DNA of 64,000 nt from Elephas maximus indicus (GCF_024166365.1 NC_064821.1:49441093-49505092), one strand, 5' to 3'. Positions 1 to 12,591 are shown, counted from the first letter of the stretch. The notes: generated by a model from the sequence alone, not told the origin. A program made the numbers and translations.

Positions 1-3000
1 ACAGATTAGGTCATAAAGCAAGCCTTAGCAGAATCCAAAGCATTGAAATATTACAAAGCATCTTCTCTGACCGTAAGGCAATAAAAGTAGAAATCAATGA
101 CAGAAAAAGCAAGGAAAAGAAATCAAACTCTTGGAAACTGAACAATAACCTGCTCAAAAACGACTGGTTATAGAAGACGTGAAGGATGGAATAAAGAAAT
201 TGATAGAATTTAATGAGAATGAAAACACTTCCTATCAGAACCTTTAGGACACAGCTAAAGCGGTGGTCAGAGGTCAATTTATATCAATAAATGCATCCAA
301 AAAGAAGAAAGGGCCAAAATCAAAGAATTATCCCTACAACTTGAACAAATAGAGAGCAACAAAAGAAACCTTCAGGCACCAGAAGAAAACAAATCATAAA
401 AATTAGAGCAGAATCAAATGAAATAGAAAACAGAAAAACAACTGAAAGAGTTAACAAGACCAAAAGCTGATTCTTTGAAAAAATTAACAAAATTGATAAG
501 CCATTGGCCAGACTGACAAAAGAAAAATAGGAGAGGAAGCAAATAACCCCAATAAAAAGTGAGACGGACAATATTACAACAGACCCAACTGAATAAAAGA
601 ATCATATCAGATTACTATGTAAAATTGTACTCTAACAAACTTGAAAATCTAGAAGAAATGGATGAATTTCTAGAAACACACTACCTCCCTAAATTAACAC
701 AACCAGAGGTAGAACAACTAAATAAACCGATAACAAAAGAAGAGATTGAAAAGGTAATCAAAAAACTCCCAACAACAACAAAAAAAGCCCTTGCCCGGAT
801 GGCTTCACTGCAGAGTTCTACCAAACATTCAGAGAAGAGTTAACACCACTACTACTAAAGGTATTTCAGAGCATAGAAAAGGACAGAATACTCCCAAACT
901 CATTCTATGAAGCCAGCATATCCCTGATACTAAAACCAGGTAAAGAATCCACAAAAAAAGCAAATACAGGCCTATATCCCTCAAGAACTTAGATGCAAAA
1001 ATCCTCAACAAAATTCTAACCAATAGAATTCAACAACATATCAAAAAATAATTCACCATGACCAAGTAATCCATCATATAAATAAAACAAAAGACAAGAA
1101 CCACATGATCTTGTCAATTGATGGAGAAAATGTATTTGACAAAGTTCAACACCCACTCATGATAAAAACTCGCAGCAAATAATAGAAGGAAAATTCCTCA
1201 ACATAATAAAGGGCATTTATACAAAGCCAACAGGCAACATCATCCTAAATGGAAAGAATCTGAAAGCATTCCCCTTGAGATCAGGAACCAGGCAAGGATG
1301 CCCTTTATCACCACTCTTATTCAACATTGTGCAGGAGGTCCTAGCCAGAGCAATTAGGCTAGACAAAGAAATAAAGGGCATCCAGATTGGTAAGGAAGAA
1401 GTAAAAGTATCTCTGTTTGCAGATGACATGATCTTATGCACAGAAAACCCCAAGGAATCCTCAAGAAAACTACTGAAACTAATAGAAGAGTTCAGCAGAG
1501 AATCAGGATACAAGATAAACATACAAAAATCAGTTAGATTCCTCTACACCAACAAAAAGAACCTCGAAGAGGAAATCACCAAATCAATGCCATTTACAGT
1601 AGCTCCCAAGAAGATAAAATACTTAGGAATAAATCTTACCAGAGACGTAAAAGACCTATACAAAGAAACTACAAGACACTACTGCAAGAAACCAAGAGAC
1701 CTACACAAGCAGAAAAACATACCTTGCTCATGAATAGGAAGACTTAACATTGTAAAAATGTCTATTCTACCAAAAGCGATGTATAGATACGATGCAATTC
1801 TGATCCAAATTCCAACAACATTTTTTAATGAGATGGAGAAACAAATCACCAATTTCATATGGAAGGGAAAGAGGCCCCTGATAAGTAAAGCATTACTGAA
1901 AAAGAAGAACAAAGTGGGAGGCCTCACTCTACCTGAATTTAGAACCTGTTATACTGCCACAGTAGTCAAAACAGCCTGCTACTGCTACAGCAATGGATAC
2001 ATAGACCAGTTGAAAAGAATTCAGAATCCAGACATAAATCTACCCACATATGAGCAGCTGATATTTGACAAAGGCCCAAGGTCAGTTAAACAGGGAAAAG
2101 ACAGTCTTTTCAACAAATGGTGCCAGCATAGCTGGATATCCATCTGCAAAAAAATGAAACAAGACCCATACCACATATCATGCACAAAAACTAATTCAAA
2201 ATAGATCGAAGACCTAAATATAAAATCTAAAAGCATAAAGATTCATGGAAGAAAACATAGGGACAATGCTAGGAGCCCTAGTACATGGCATAAACTGTAT
2301 ACAAAACATTATTAACAATGCAGAAGAGAAACTAGATGACTGGGAGCTCCTAAAAATCAAACACCTATGCTCATCTAAAGACTTCACCAAAAGAGTAAAA
2401 AGATTACCTACAGACTGGGAAAAGGTTTTTAGCTATGACATTACCGATCAGCGTCTGATCTCTAAAATCCACATGATACTGCCAAAACTCAACTACAAAA
2501 AGACAAATAACTGAATTAAAAAACCGGCAAAGGATATAAACAGGCACTTCACTAAAGAAGACATTCAGGTAGCTAACAGATACATGAGGAAATGCTCATG
2601 ATCATTACCCATTAGAGAAATGCAAATCAAAACTACAATGAAAATCCATCTCACTCCAACAAGGCTGGCATTAATCCAAAAAACACAAAATAATAAATGT
2701 TTGAGAGGTTGTGGAGAGACTGGAACACTTATACACTGCTTGTGGGAATGTAAAATGGTACAACCACTTTGGAAATCAATTTGGCGTTTCCTTAAAAAAC
2801 TAGAAATAGAACTACCATATGATCCAGTAGTCCCACTCCTTGGAATATATCCTAGAGAAATAACAGCCTTTACATGAAGAGATACATGCACACCCATATT
2901 CATTGCAGCACTGTTTACAATACCAAAAAGATGGAAGCAACCAAGGTGCCCATCAATGGATAAATGGATAAATAACTTATGGTATATTCACACAATGGAA

Positions 3001-3972
3001 TACTACGCATCGATAAAGAACAATGATGATGAATCTGTGAAACGTTTCATAACATGGAGGAATCTCGAAGGCGTTATGCTGAGTGAAATTAGTCAGTTGC
3101 AAAAAGACAAATATTCTATGAGACCACCGCTATAAGAACTTAAGAAATAGTTTAAACAGGGAAGAAAATATTCTTTGATAGTTATTAGAGTGGTGACAGA
3201 GGGAGGGAGACGGGTTTTCACTAATTAGATAGTAAATAAGAACTATTTTAGGTGAAGGGAAAGACAACACACAATACAGGAGAAGTCAGCACAACTGGAC
3301 TAAACCAAAAGCAAAGTTTCTGGAATAAACTGAATGCTTCGAAGGCCACCGTAGCAGGGGCAGGGGTTTGGGGACCATTATTTCAGTGGACATTTGAATC
3401 AATTGGCATAATAAAATTTATTAAGAACAAATTCTGCATCCCACTTTGGTGAGTGTCCTCTGGGGTCTTAAACACTAGCAAGCTGCCATCTAAGATGCAT
3501 CAATTGGTCTCAACCCACCTGGAGCAAAGGAGAGTGAAGAACACCAAAGACATAATTATGAGCCCAAGAGACAGAAAGGGCGACATAAACCAGAGACTAC
3601 ATCATCCTGAGAGCAGAAGTAGATGGTGCTCAGCTATAACCAATGCCTGCCCTGACAGGGAACACAACAGAGAACCCCTGAGGGAGTAGGACAGCTGTGG
3701 GATGCAGACCTCAAATTTTCTTAAAAAGACCAGGCTTAATGGTCTGAGACTAGAAGGACCCTGGAGGTCATGGTCTCCAGACCTTCTGTTAGCCCAAGAC
3801 AGGAACCTTTCCCAAAGCCGACTCTTCAGACAGGGATTGGACTGGACTACGAGATAGAAAATGATACTGGTGAAGTGTGAGCTCCTTTGATCAAGTAGAC
3901 ACATGAGACTATGTGTGCAGCTCCTGTTTGGAGGGGAGATGAGAGGGCAGAGGGGTCAAAAGCTGGCCAAAT
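1..3972 (+). mobile_element. L1 LINE, ORF2 remnant plus 3' UTR, decayed
   Basis: Translated pieces across 60-3140 follow the L1 ORF2 order: end of the endonuclease, linker, reverse transcriptase (559-843, 1275-1733 with an intact FADDMIL catalytic motif near 1413-1433), then the C-terminal region (1758-2514, 2620-2877). Stops and frameshifts separate these pieces, so no functional ORF2 remains. From about 3140 it runs into the elephant-type L1 3' UTR, also seen at 18.0, 39.5, 43-44 and 63.7 kb. The element enters from beyond the left edge and its 3' end is lost at about 3972 where MaLR sequence begins. L1 encodes an endonuclease/reverse transcriptase for its own retrotransposition; this copy is a fossil. 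Confidence 0.93.
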
Positions 3973-4456
3973 GGCTTTAGGCCCACCATTCTCCTCAGCC
4001 ATCTGAGTGGCAGCTCCGCCCTTAGGAACACCAGAGGCCATGGCTCCACCCTCTGAAACCCCTGAGGTCATGGCCATACCTTTTGAGACTGAGGCAGCTT
4101 GGTTTCTTGTGTTGTCTCTTCAGCTTCTGATTCCTAGTGTTTTGCCCCTCGGCTCTGGGGCCTCATGCCCACGTCTCCCCTGCTGGGGCAAGTGTTCCAA
4201 AGCTCAGTGGCTCCAACAATAAGTGCCCAGAGGCACTCCCCTCGGCCAGGAAGCCTCCTGCGCACAGCATTCAGCTTTCTCACTCTGTGGGTTGGCTCCA
4301 GTGTTGTCTGATGCTGGTGTCCTGGTTCTGGCGCTGCAGGTTCTCTGCTGCGCTGCTCCACTGCTGCTGTCACTTCTATATCCATTCACAGTTTTAAAAC
4401 CACTTCCACATTTCAGGTATCTGTTAGAGCAGCGTCCCACTCCTGGTACCAAGTTC
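3973..4456 (-). mobile_element. MaLR (ERVL-MaLR) internal region, 5' part
   Basis: Read on the minus strand, the sequence just after the LTR (4456 downward) contains TTGGTACCAGGAGTGGG, which resembles the primer-binding/leader region of THE1/MST internal sequences, followed by a typical 'ACCTGAAATGTGGAAGTGG' stretch. Non-coding; no gag, pol or env protein is visible. The join with the L1 at about 3972 is approximate. Confidence 0.65.
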
Positions 4457-4961
4457 TGTCTTAGTCATCTAGTGCTGCCATAACAGAAATACCATAAGTG
4501 GATGGCTTTAACAAACAGAAATTTATTTTCTCACAGTCCAGTAGGTTACAAGTCCAAATTCAAGGCGTCAGCTCCAGAGGAAGGTTTTCTCTCTCTGTCG
4601 GCTCTGGAGGAAGGCTTCCCCTGGTCCAGGAGCTTCTCAGACTCAGGGACTCCAGGTCCAAAGGACACGCTCTGCTCCTGGTGCTGCTTTCTTGGTGGTA
4701 TGAGGTCTCCAACTCTCTGCTTGCTTCCCTTTCCTTTGATCTCTTGAGAGATAAAAGGTGGTGCAGGCCATACCCCAGGGAAACTCCCTTTACATTGAAT
4801 CAGGGATGTGACCTGGGTAAGGGTGGTGTTACAATCCCACCCTAATCCTTTTAACACAAAATTATAGTCACAAAATGGAGGACAACCACACAATGCTGGA
4901 AATCATGGCCCAGCCAAATTGATACCGCGTATTTTTGGGGGATGTAATTCAATCCATGACA
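4457..4961 (-). mobile_element. MaLR-type LTR
   Basis: Minus-strand LTR running from TGTCATGGATTGAATTAC to ACTAAGACA, with TG/CA ends. It is homologous to the LTRs at 12081, 17378 and 56102. It is attached to internal sequence at 3973-4456, so this is not a solo LTR. Five-base target duplications cannot be seen because the element is incomplete on its internal side. Confidence 0.8.
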
Positions 4962-5480
4962 GAAGGCTTCTTCTATTTGTTCAGGAGATAGGGAACTTCT
5001 GTTATTTTTGCCAGAACCCAAGGGGTGCTGTTGAGGCTGCCAATTACAATACTCTGTCCTCCTCTCCCACCAAATAAATAAGTAAAAACAAAAAAACGAC
5101 AGGGGAGACGTGAGCCAAGCTGGACCAATCCAGCTGCTGCATTCCCTTGATTCTTGGCTAAGAAGTAGGGATGTGCCCTACTCTGAGCCAACCTGAGTCC
5201 TTTCCTGAAATTTTATGAATTGGAAGTGGAAGGAAAACTCTCTCTTTCTCACTGAATCAAGAACTATAAGTGTGTGACCCTCTCCCATCTCATGGAAAAT
5301 CCTGAGAGAATTAGGTAATGTTACTGACAGAAACAGTTGAGATTTGGAAGGAGGGAAAGAGAGAGAGGGAGACACCCCTAACATAGTATTTGTTCCCTGC
5401 TTTCAGGAGACCTGGCATCAGCTTCACACATAGTATCTTAACAGATCTCCAATCTGCCTCTCCTCCATGTTCCCCACTTC
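4962..5480. other. Single-copy intergenic DNA
   Basis: No gene or recognisable repeat seen. Short open frames here have no family resemblance. Confidence 0.5.
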
Positions 5481-6011
5481 AGGAGCGGGCACCATCATCT
5501 ACCCTGTTGTTTACACCAGACATTTAAATAGCACCCTCAACACCACTCTTTTCTTTACTCCTCACGTCCAGTCCATGTTACTTCCTCTCCCAAACATATC
5601 TTGAATCTCCTTCCTTCCATCTTCACTCCCCTACCCCAGTTTAGTCCACTAACAGCTCTCAACTTGACTTCAGCAATGGTAATACAACTAGTTTCTTTTC
5701 CAGGCTCTCCCTACCACCCCCAGTTCATTGCCCATGCAACAGCTAGAGAATCTTCTTGGCTATGATCTCTACAGAAGCAGATCACTGGGCCTTTCTTAGA
5801 GGGTCATCTTAAAAGGCACTGATTATGTCAGTCCTCTGCTACTCAACTTCTCTTCCATTTCATGATGGAGTTCAAAATCCTTAGCGTGGCTCCAAGACCC
5901 TGTGCCATCTGGCTCCAGCCTGGTCTTGAACAACTTTTGCTGACTGGGCTATAGCCGCACATAGGCCTTCTCCCGGTTCCTTGATCATAGGGTACCTCTT
6001 TGTGCTTCAAG
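5481..6011 (+). mobile_element. L2 LINE fragment, upstream part
   Basis: Diverged L2 3' region, with the typical run about difficult-to-align 'ttcaaaatccttagcgtggc' and 'tggctccagcctggtc' near 5870-5930. It continues after the SINE insertion at 6214. Confidence 0.7.
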
Positions 6012-6213
6012 ACTCCTGAATGTGGTCGAGTTGCCTTTGACCCATGGCAACCCCATGTGTATCAGAGTAGAACTGTGTTCCATAGGGTCTTCATGGCTGT
6101 GACCTTTCAGAAACAGATCACTAGGTCGGTCTTCTTAGGCACCTCTGGATGGGTTTGAACTGCCAACCTTTCAGTTAGTAGGCAAATGCTTAACCATTTG
6201 CATCACCCAGGGA
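6012..6213 (-). mobile_element. AfroSINE, minus orientation
   Basis: tRNA-derived SINE read backwards: the tail (GTCGAGTTGCC...) comes first and the tRNA-like head with its B box (GGGTTTGAACTGCC on plus) comes last. It interrupts an L2. Similar words flank it (cctgaatg before, cctgagtg after), consistent with a diverged target duplication. Confidence 0.85.
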
Positions 6214-6468
6214 CTTCCCTGAGTGAGCAGTTCCCTTTTCTTCAACGGCTCTTTCTCACTTTTCCCCACTTACCCTGGCTGAGTATTTATCATCCTTTGG
6301 TCTTCTTCATGGAACATTTCCTTAACCTATGCCCCCCGCAGTCCCAGCACGACCATAAACTCCAGGAGGGCAAGGGGCATATCACTGTGGTCTGCTCCCT
6401 CCTAGCACAGTATCTGGCACCAGGTAGATGCTTAACAAATATCATTACCTGAATAAATAAATGTGTAA
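6214..6468 (+). mobile_element. L2 LINE 3' end
   Basis: Classic L2 terminal sequence: 'aaactccaggagggcaaggg' near 6358, 'gcacagtatctggcaccagg', then 'atgcttaacaaatatcatta' and a short terminal repeat 'gaataaataaatg'. Same element as 5481-6011. Confidence 0.85.
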
Positions 6469-6780
6469 ATACCCTACCCAGGACTTTTCTTCCCATCAGC
6501 CAGCTACTCATACTTCCCTTATCCCCCAACTCTTCCTCTTCTCTCTCTAAATTTATGATTCTGTATTTTTTCCCCTTCAGCTTTGGGGAGGACCTCTCTA
6601 TGCTCCCAGAACATATGTGTATCTTTAAATCATTCTTTCGGGAGCAAAAACTTCTGTTGTCTACACCAAAGGGATGACTATAACCATAACTTTCAGGCAA
6701 GTGTGAAGTGGCAAAGGCACTATGCATGGCAGGCTGCTGGGAAAGATACCTATTTTGAAGCTGTTGGGGCCTTTTGGCAA
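6469..6780. other. Single-copy intergenic DNA
   Basis: Pyrimidine-rich at 6480-6580; no gene or repeat identified. Confidence 0.45.
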
Positions 6781-6993
6781 CCAAACCAAACCAGTTGCCA
6801 TCAAGTCAGTTCTGACTCACGGTGACTCCATGTATGCAGAGTACAGCTGTGCTCCACTGGGTTTTCAAGACTGTGACCTTTCAGAAGCAGATCACCAGGC
6901 CTTTCTTCCGAGGTGCTTCTGGGTGGGTTCGAACTGCCAACCTTTTTGTTAGTAGTCTAGCACTTAACCGTTTGTACCACCCAGGGGCTCTTC
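6781..6993 (-). mobile_element. AfroSINE, minus orientation
   Basis: Tail-first copy starting 'CAGTTGCCATCAAGTCAG' and ending with the inverted tRNA-like head 'accacccaggggctc'. It is the longer variant containing the middle segment (AGAAGCAGATCACCAGGCC). Confidence 0.85.
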
Positions 6994-7812
6994 TTATGGC
7001 GGTAATAGTTCTCATAAAAAGGCCTCCCTACCTTCAAGTACAGCAGGGACAAGGTGAGAATGGGTGAAAAAGGAAGAGACTTTGTACCGAATAATGGAAA
7101 ACATTTTTTTTTAAGTAAGGAAAGAATGAAAACCACATTTTAAACATTAATCATTTTCTAGTAATATAGAAAAAAATTAAAAATTATCTTGCCTTTTGTG
7201 TCTGTACATTTGTCATCCTGTTTCCACTTGGTGCAGCTCTAACTTCTCTAGGGACAGGCGGTGATCAGGAGGCCGAGTGCACAGCAGACAGAGTGCCACA
7301 GTCCCATGCCATTCTCCTGTGTTTTGCCTTGGCAAATACTTGTCGTCTAATTTTAGTTTGGAGATAATAAGGAATTATTAAACACAACGATGAAAGGATT
7401 TTGTAGATCAGCGAATACACATATTTTGTGTCGTGAGTGGGACGTGTGCAGCTGTGCACATCTGGCACTCTGCCAACCTGTCCCCAGAGTGGTGGTCTCT
7501 GCAGCATCTGATGGGGTAGATCCTCCCTATATCACAGAACCTTGCTTGTACTGTGCTTGAAAACGTTACAAAGAAATAAATATTCATTTCTCCGGCTGAG
7601 TGTTTTGATAGGCCACCATTTCTTGTAAGTGTATTTTATCCATGCGGTGTCAAACACACTAAGGACCAAGTAAAGACAAATCAACATAAGGCATCAAGTT
7701 GGATCCAAACACTCAGTTTCTATTATTCTTTAAACAAAGTAGTCTGTTTATTACCTTTTTTTCCTACTGGTTATCGTCCAATTAAGTACAAAATTATCCT
7801 CAAAAGCAAATA
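6994..7812. other. Single-copy intergenic DNA
   Basis: AT-rich, with A/T runs at 7107-7190. Nothing recognised as gene or repeat. Ends in the target word of the next SINE. Confidence 0.45.
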
Positions 7813-8023
7813 AAGGAGCCTTGGTGGCACAATGGTTAAGCACTTGGCTGCTAACCAAAAGGTTGGCAGTTCAAACCCACCAGTGGCTCACTGGGAGAAA
7901 GACCTGGCAATCTGCTTCCATAAAGATTACAGCCTAGAAAACCTGATAGGAGCAGCTCTACTCTCTCACATGGGGTCGCTGTGAGTCAATATCGGCTTAA
8001 CAGCACCCAACAACAACAACAAC
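7813..8023 (+). mobile_element. AfroSINE with perfect target duplication
   Basis: Full-length plus-strand SINE: head 'GGAGCCTTGGTGGCACAATGG', tRNA-like A and B boxes, middle segment, tail ending in (CAA)n. Flanked by perfect 11-bp direct repeats AAAAGCAAATA at 7802-7812 and 8024-8034. Confidence 0.95.
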
Positions 8024-8274
8024 AAAAGCAAATAGCCTCTACCCTCTGGGAAGAAGTGATGGAACAGTGGTTCAGCACATGTCATTGCATTTCATATGTG
8101 TAGATGTTGCGATGTTGTCAGTGCCTTCAGGTGAGACTGAAAAGACCACTCATGACAAGCAAGTCCTTCCTCACCCTATTCAAGTACAGACTGCCCAGTC
8201 ATTTGTTACAGACAAGTAGCAGGGCCCCTTCTTATTAAATATCTGTAGCTTTCCTTCTACACTTCACCCTGGTA
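8024..8274. other. Single-copy intergenic DNA
   Basis: Between two SINEs; nothing recognised beyond their target duplications. Confidence 0.4.
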
Positions 8275-8439
8275 CCCACCAAACCCACTGCCGTCGAGTC
8301 GACTCCGACTCATAGAGACCCTATAGGACAGAGTAGAACTGTTCCACAGAGTTTCCAAGGAGCGTCTGGCGGATTTGAACTGCCGACCTTTTAGTTAGCA
8401 GCTGTAGCACTTAAACCACTACGCCACCAGGGTTTCCAC
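8275..8439 (-). mobile_element. AfroSINE (short form) with target duplication
   Basis: Minus-strand short SINE lacking the middle segment. Flanked by perfect 10-bp repeats CACCCTGGTA at 8265-8274 and 8440-8449. Confidence 0.94.
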
Positions 8440-8449
8440 CACCCTGGTA

Positions 8450-9085
8450 AGATAGTAGCAATTTTCAAATTTACCAGAGACTATAAACCATTGTTTCCGT
8501 TCATACGGTTAGCTAGGGGCTTTCTTAAATCCTTTGCTACTTGTAAACTGAGATCTGGCTTTGCCATCCATGATGTGACAGACACTTAGGAGTTTACATT
8601 TCAGTCCAGCAAAGATTGCTCAATCTGAATGAATTTTGTGGTTTTGCTTTTTCTACACCCCCACCTCACTGTCTTCATTACTGTTCTTTCAGGAAATTAC
8701 TTCTATCAGCAGTATTTGCCCCCAGCTGGTGAATCTGAGGAGGACCTTTTTTATAGTTAATAAACACTAAAGGCTAAGGGCAAGCAAATCTACACCCTGG
8801 TGCCAGCTAATGAAGAGCCTAACATGAAAGCTTATGCAAAGGGGACAGGCATGAGGCAAATGTCCTGGGATCCAAGATCTTCTCCTGCACACTGCATAAC
8901 AGATAGTAATGATTATTAATTATTTAAGCAAAGAACATGAGAGCCATCACAGGCAGCAAAAAAAGAAAAAGAAGCTTCACCCTAGGATCCTTCTGGTGAA
9001 ATCATTTTAATTAGCACAAGCTATGGAGCCTTTTATGGAACCAAGGGAAATAGACCAAGATACTTAATAGCGAAAGAAATCTTTA
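8450..9085. other. Single-copy intergenic DNA
   Basis: No gene or clear repeat seen. Confidence 0.45.
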
Positions 9086-9656
9086 AAATCCTTCATCTAC
9101 TGCATGCCACAACATGGATGAGCCTTGAAAACATCATGTTGAGTGAAACATGTCAGTCACAAAAGGACAAATACTGTATGATCTCACTTATATGAAATAA
9201 GCAAATATATAAACCAAACCCCAAAACCAAACCTAGTGCCGTCGAGTTGATTCCAACTCATAGCGACACTATAGGACAGAGTAGAACTGCCCCATAGAGT
9301 TTCCAAGGAGCGCCTGGTGGATTCGAACTGCCCGCCCTTTGGTTAGCAGCCGTAGAACTTAATCACTACGCCACCAGGGTTTCCAAGCAAAATATGTAGT
9401 GTACAAGCAAAATATAGAAACCAAAAATTATTAGTGATGACCATGGTAGGAGGGAGGAGGAAAGAGGGAGTTTTTGCTTAGGGGGCATTGAATGCACATT
9501 CCTGGCGGTGGGATGACTTGGGAAAAGACAGCAAGAATAGCTGTACAATTTGAAGAATGTAACCAATGTCACTGAATTGTACATGTAGAAATGGTTGAAT
9601 TGCCATATGTTTTGTTGTGTATATTTTCACCACAATTAAAAAAAAAGAAACAAAAC
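9086..9656 (+). mobile_element. L1 3' end fragment, interrupted by a SINE
   Basis: L1 terminal region: 'ACATGGATGAGCCTTGAAAA', 'ATGTTGAGTGAAA', 'GACAAATACTGTATGATC' in 9109-9200, resuming after the SINE at 9385 and ending with 'AATTGTACATGTAGAAATGG' and a poly(A) tract near 9640. Confidence 0.8.
9216..9384 (-). mobile_element. AfroSINE inside L1
   Basis: Minus-strand short SINE ('AGTGCCGTCGAGTTGATTCC' to 'CCACCAGGGTTTCC'). The flanks 'aagcaaatat' and 'aagcaaaatat' look like its target duplication. Confidence 0.88.
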
Positions 9657-9734
9657 GAACTACAGGGCTAATTGATCTCTACTCAATTAGAGTAGAGACC
9701 AACTCTAATCTATTGTCTCTACTCATTACAGCAA

Positions 9735-10327
9735 AAGAGAAAGAAGAAAACCAAACACTTAGAGAAGATACTAGTCTGTAGAGCTAACAGACTACATGAG
9801 CCACAACCTCATCTACCCTGAGACCAGAAGAACTAGATGGTGTCTGACGACCAGCACCCACTGTTCTGATCAGGGCCACAATAGATGGACCCTGGTAGAG
9901 TGAGAGAAAAACACAGAACAGAACTCAAATCCTTAAAAAGTTCAGACTTACTGGACCAGTTGAGACTGGAAGACTCCCTAAGACTCTATCACCCTGAAAT
10001 GAATGCTCTTTGAACCTTGAACTGATAACAGATTGACCCACAGGTAAAGGATATTATCAGTGAATACAGTGCACCATCAAAAAACTATCTATATGAGACC
10101 AAAAGGCCAGTAACTACCCTAAAGCAAAAATGAGAAGATAAGCGGGGAGGGAAACTAGAGAACTGAAAACAGAACAACCGGAATGCAATTAAAGAGAATG
10201 TTGACAAATTGTGAAAAATGTAACTAATGTCACTGAACCATTTGTATAGAAATTGTCAAATGGGAACCTAATTTACTGTATAAACTTTCACTGAAAACAC
10301 AATAAAATATTATTAAAAAAAAAAATT
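9735..10327 (+). mobile_element. L1 3' UTR, older variant, with poly(A)
   Basis: Contains 'CCTGAGACCAGAAGAACTAG' (9818) and 'AATGTAACTAATGTCACTGA' (10218), shared with other elephant L1 tails in this window, and ends in AATAAAATATTATT plus an A-run near 10320. Confidence 0.75.
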
Positions 10328-11383
10328 GCAGTGCAGTGAATTACTATTATATGGCCCTTCTAGACATGGTTCTTATAACTCCCACAAAATGATTAGATGA
10401 GTCTATGCAAATAAGGTGCTTGTGGCCCACCAAGGGGATTGGACAGTTTTGTAATATAAATAAGGTGCATGGAACCCTTCTGGGGGTAGGACCATGCAAA
10501 TAAGGTGAAACCCTTGTAGGGGAATGGTCAGTTTTGCCATCCTGCTAGGCTTAAAGGGAGTCAATCCCAGAGGCTGGGGGTACCTCACTACCATAAAAAA
10601 AAAAAAGAGCAAGGAGTGGAGCACATTGTTTGGACTCAGGGTCCCTGCGCTGATAACCTCCTAGATTCAGGAGACAGAGAGAGCTGGAACACCGGAGATG
10701 GTGCTAGATGGCAAACACAGCAGAGTCCAGTGGCAGAGAAACACTGTCAACAGAACCAGATTAGCATGAGACGGTGTGGTGAACTTCCCAGCCCAAAGAG
10801 CAAAGTAGCTACAGTGGGTGTGCCAGCCCACAGAGCTAGAAAGCTGAGTGCCTTTGAGCAGGAAGCTTGCTGGCAGAGGGGGGATGCCTCTTGTACAAAG
10901 AGCTAAAGAGCTTTGTTACACTTGCCTGAGAAGGGCAAAGGCCGAGAGTGGGGGCTGAGGGACGAGAGAGAGGCCTGCCTGCAGGCACAGCTGAGGTGAA
11001 GCTATCCTGGCTGAAGAACTTTATCCAGAGTTGTTCCTGTTACCTCCAAGTTGCTCTTGATCCCGAGTAAGTAACCTGTTACTTCCCTAACAAACCCCAT
11101 AAATGTGAATATGGTCTATGAGTTCTGTGTGACCATTGGAATGAATTATCAAACCCAGCAAAGAGGTAGAGAGTGCCGGGGAGGAACATCTGGTATCAGA
11201 ATTGGCAAAAAAGTTTGGAGAGCAGAGTATGTCTGCCCTCTACCTCATAGGAATCAGCTTTGGGCTAATGACGATCTTGGTGATTATCCTCTTCCCTTGT
11301 GAAGTTGGATGACAAAGTCTGACAACACTGTGCCATTTTTACACAAATCAATTAACAATAAACAAGGATGGGAAGTAAAAAAA
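10328..11383 (+). mobile_element. Unclassified LTR-like element
   Basis: About 1 kb beginning 'GCAGTGCAGTGAATTACTA'. It has repeated 'ATGCAAATAAGGTG' octamer-containing words at 10406, 10458 and 10493, and ends after 'CATAGGAATCAGCTTTGGGC'. A second copy with the same start and a similar end brackets other sequence at 47842-48810. The octamer-type motif and A-run at 10596 suggest LTR control sequence, but I cannot name the family. Confidence 0.5.
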
Positions 11384-11436
11384 AAAATTCTAATGTTTTT
11401 TCCCTTTTAAAAAATAATAAACTCAGGTTTCATTTG

Positions 11437-11975
11437 TATATGTTGTTGTTAGGTGCTGTCAAGTTTGTTTGACTCGTAGTGACCCTATGTACAACAGAAC
11501 GAAACACTGTCTAGTCCTGCAACATCCTCACAACTGTTGCTCTGTTTGAACCCACTGTTGTAGCCACTGTCAATCCATTTCATTGAGGGTCTTCCTCTTT
11601 TTCACCGATCCTCTGCTTTATCAAGCATGATGTCCTTCTCCAGAGACTGGTTCCTCCTGATAAGATGTCCAAAGTATGTGAGACAAAGTCTTGCCATCCC
11701 CACTTCTAAGGAGCATTCTGGCTGTACTTCCAAGACAGATCTGTTTGTTTTTCTGGAAGTCTACGGTATGTTCAATATTCTTCACCAACATCGTAATTCA
11801 AATGCATCAATTCTTCTTCAGTCTTCCTTATTCATTGTCCAGCTTTCACATGCATATGAGGTGACTGAAAATACCATGGCTTGGGTCAGGCACAGCTTAG
11901 TCCTCAAAGTGACATCTTTGCTATTTAACACTTTAAAGGGGTCTTTTGAAGCAGATTTGCCCAATGCAATACTTT
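11437..11975 (-). mobile_element. Bov-B-like RTE LINE 3' fragment
   Basis: Reverse complement of the 3' third of the RTE copy at 31060-33088. Begins with the inverted tail (TTGTTGTTGTTAGGTGCTGTC) and ends at 'CAGATTTGCCCAATGCAATA'. Coding pieces are broken. Confidence 0.88.
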
Positions 11976-12080
11976 GTATTTATTGTGTATACTGCTGACA
12001 AAATGGAATTTGAAAATCAAATGGCTTCTACAGATTCCCTTCCGTGATAGCATATAAAAGAAAGAGGGCAGTGGAGGGGG

Positions 12081-12591
12081 TGTTATGAATTGAACTGTGT
12101 CCCCCAAAATGTGTGTCACCTTGGCTAGGCTACAATTCCCAGTATTGTGTGGTTGTCTTCAGTCTGTGATCTGATGTGTTGTATATCCTAACCACTATGA
12201 TGTCAAAGAGGCAGGATTAGAGGCAGTTATGTTAATGAGGCAGGACACAATCTACAGGATTAGGCTGTATGTTGAGTCAAAATCTCTTTTGAGACATAAA
12301 AGAGAGAAGTGAGCAGAGAGGAGAGGGACCCTCATACCACCAAGAAAGACGAGCCAGGAAAAGGATGTGTCCTTTGGACCCAGGGTCCCTGTGTTGAGAA
12401 ACTTCTAGACTCAAGGGAAGATTGATGACAAGGACTTTCCCCAGAGCCGACAGAGACAGAAAGCCTTCCCCTGGAGCTGTTGCCCTGAATTCAGATTTCT
12501 AGCCTCCTAGATTGTGAGAGAATAAATTTCCATTTGTTACAGCCATCCACTTGTGCTATTTCTGTTACAGCAGCACTAGATAACTAAAACA
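12081..12591 (+). mobile_element. MaLR-type solo LTR with 5-bp target duplication
   Basis: 511 bp from TGTTATGAATTGAACTGTG to ATAACTAAAACA, with TG/CA ends and an AATAAA at 12521. GGGGG flanks both sides (12076-12080 and 12592-12596), the 5-bp target duplication expected of the ERVL/MaLR group. The absence of internal sequence marks LTR-LTR recombination. Confidence 0.85.

Noticed and set aside
1275..2204. Plus-strand open frames of 148-152 codons as host genes
   Set aside because: They are broken pieces of L1 ORF2 reverse transcriptase.
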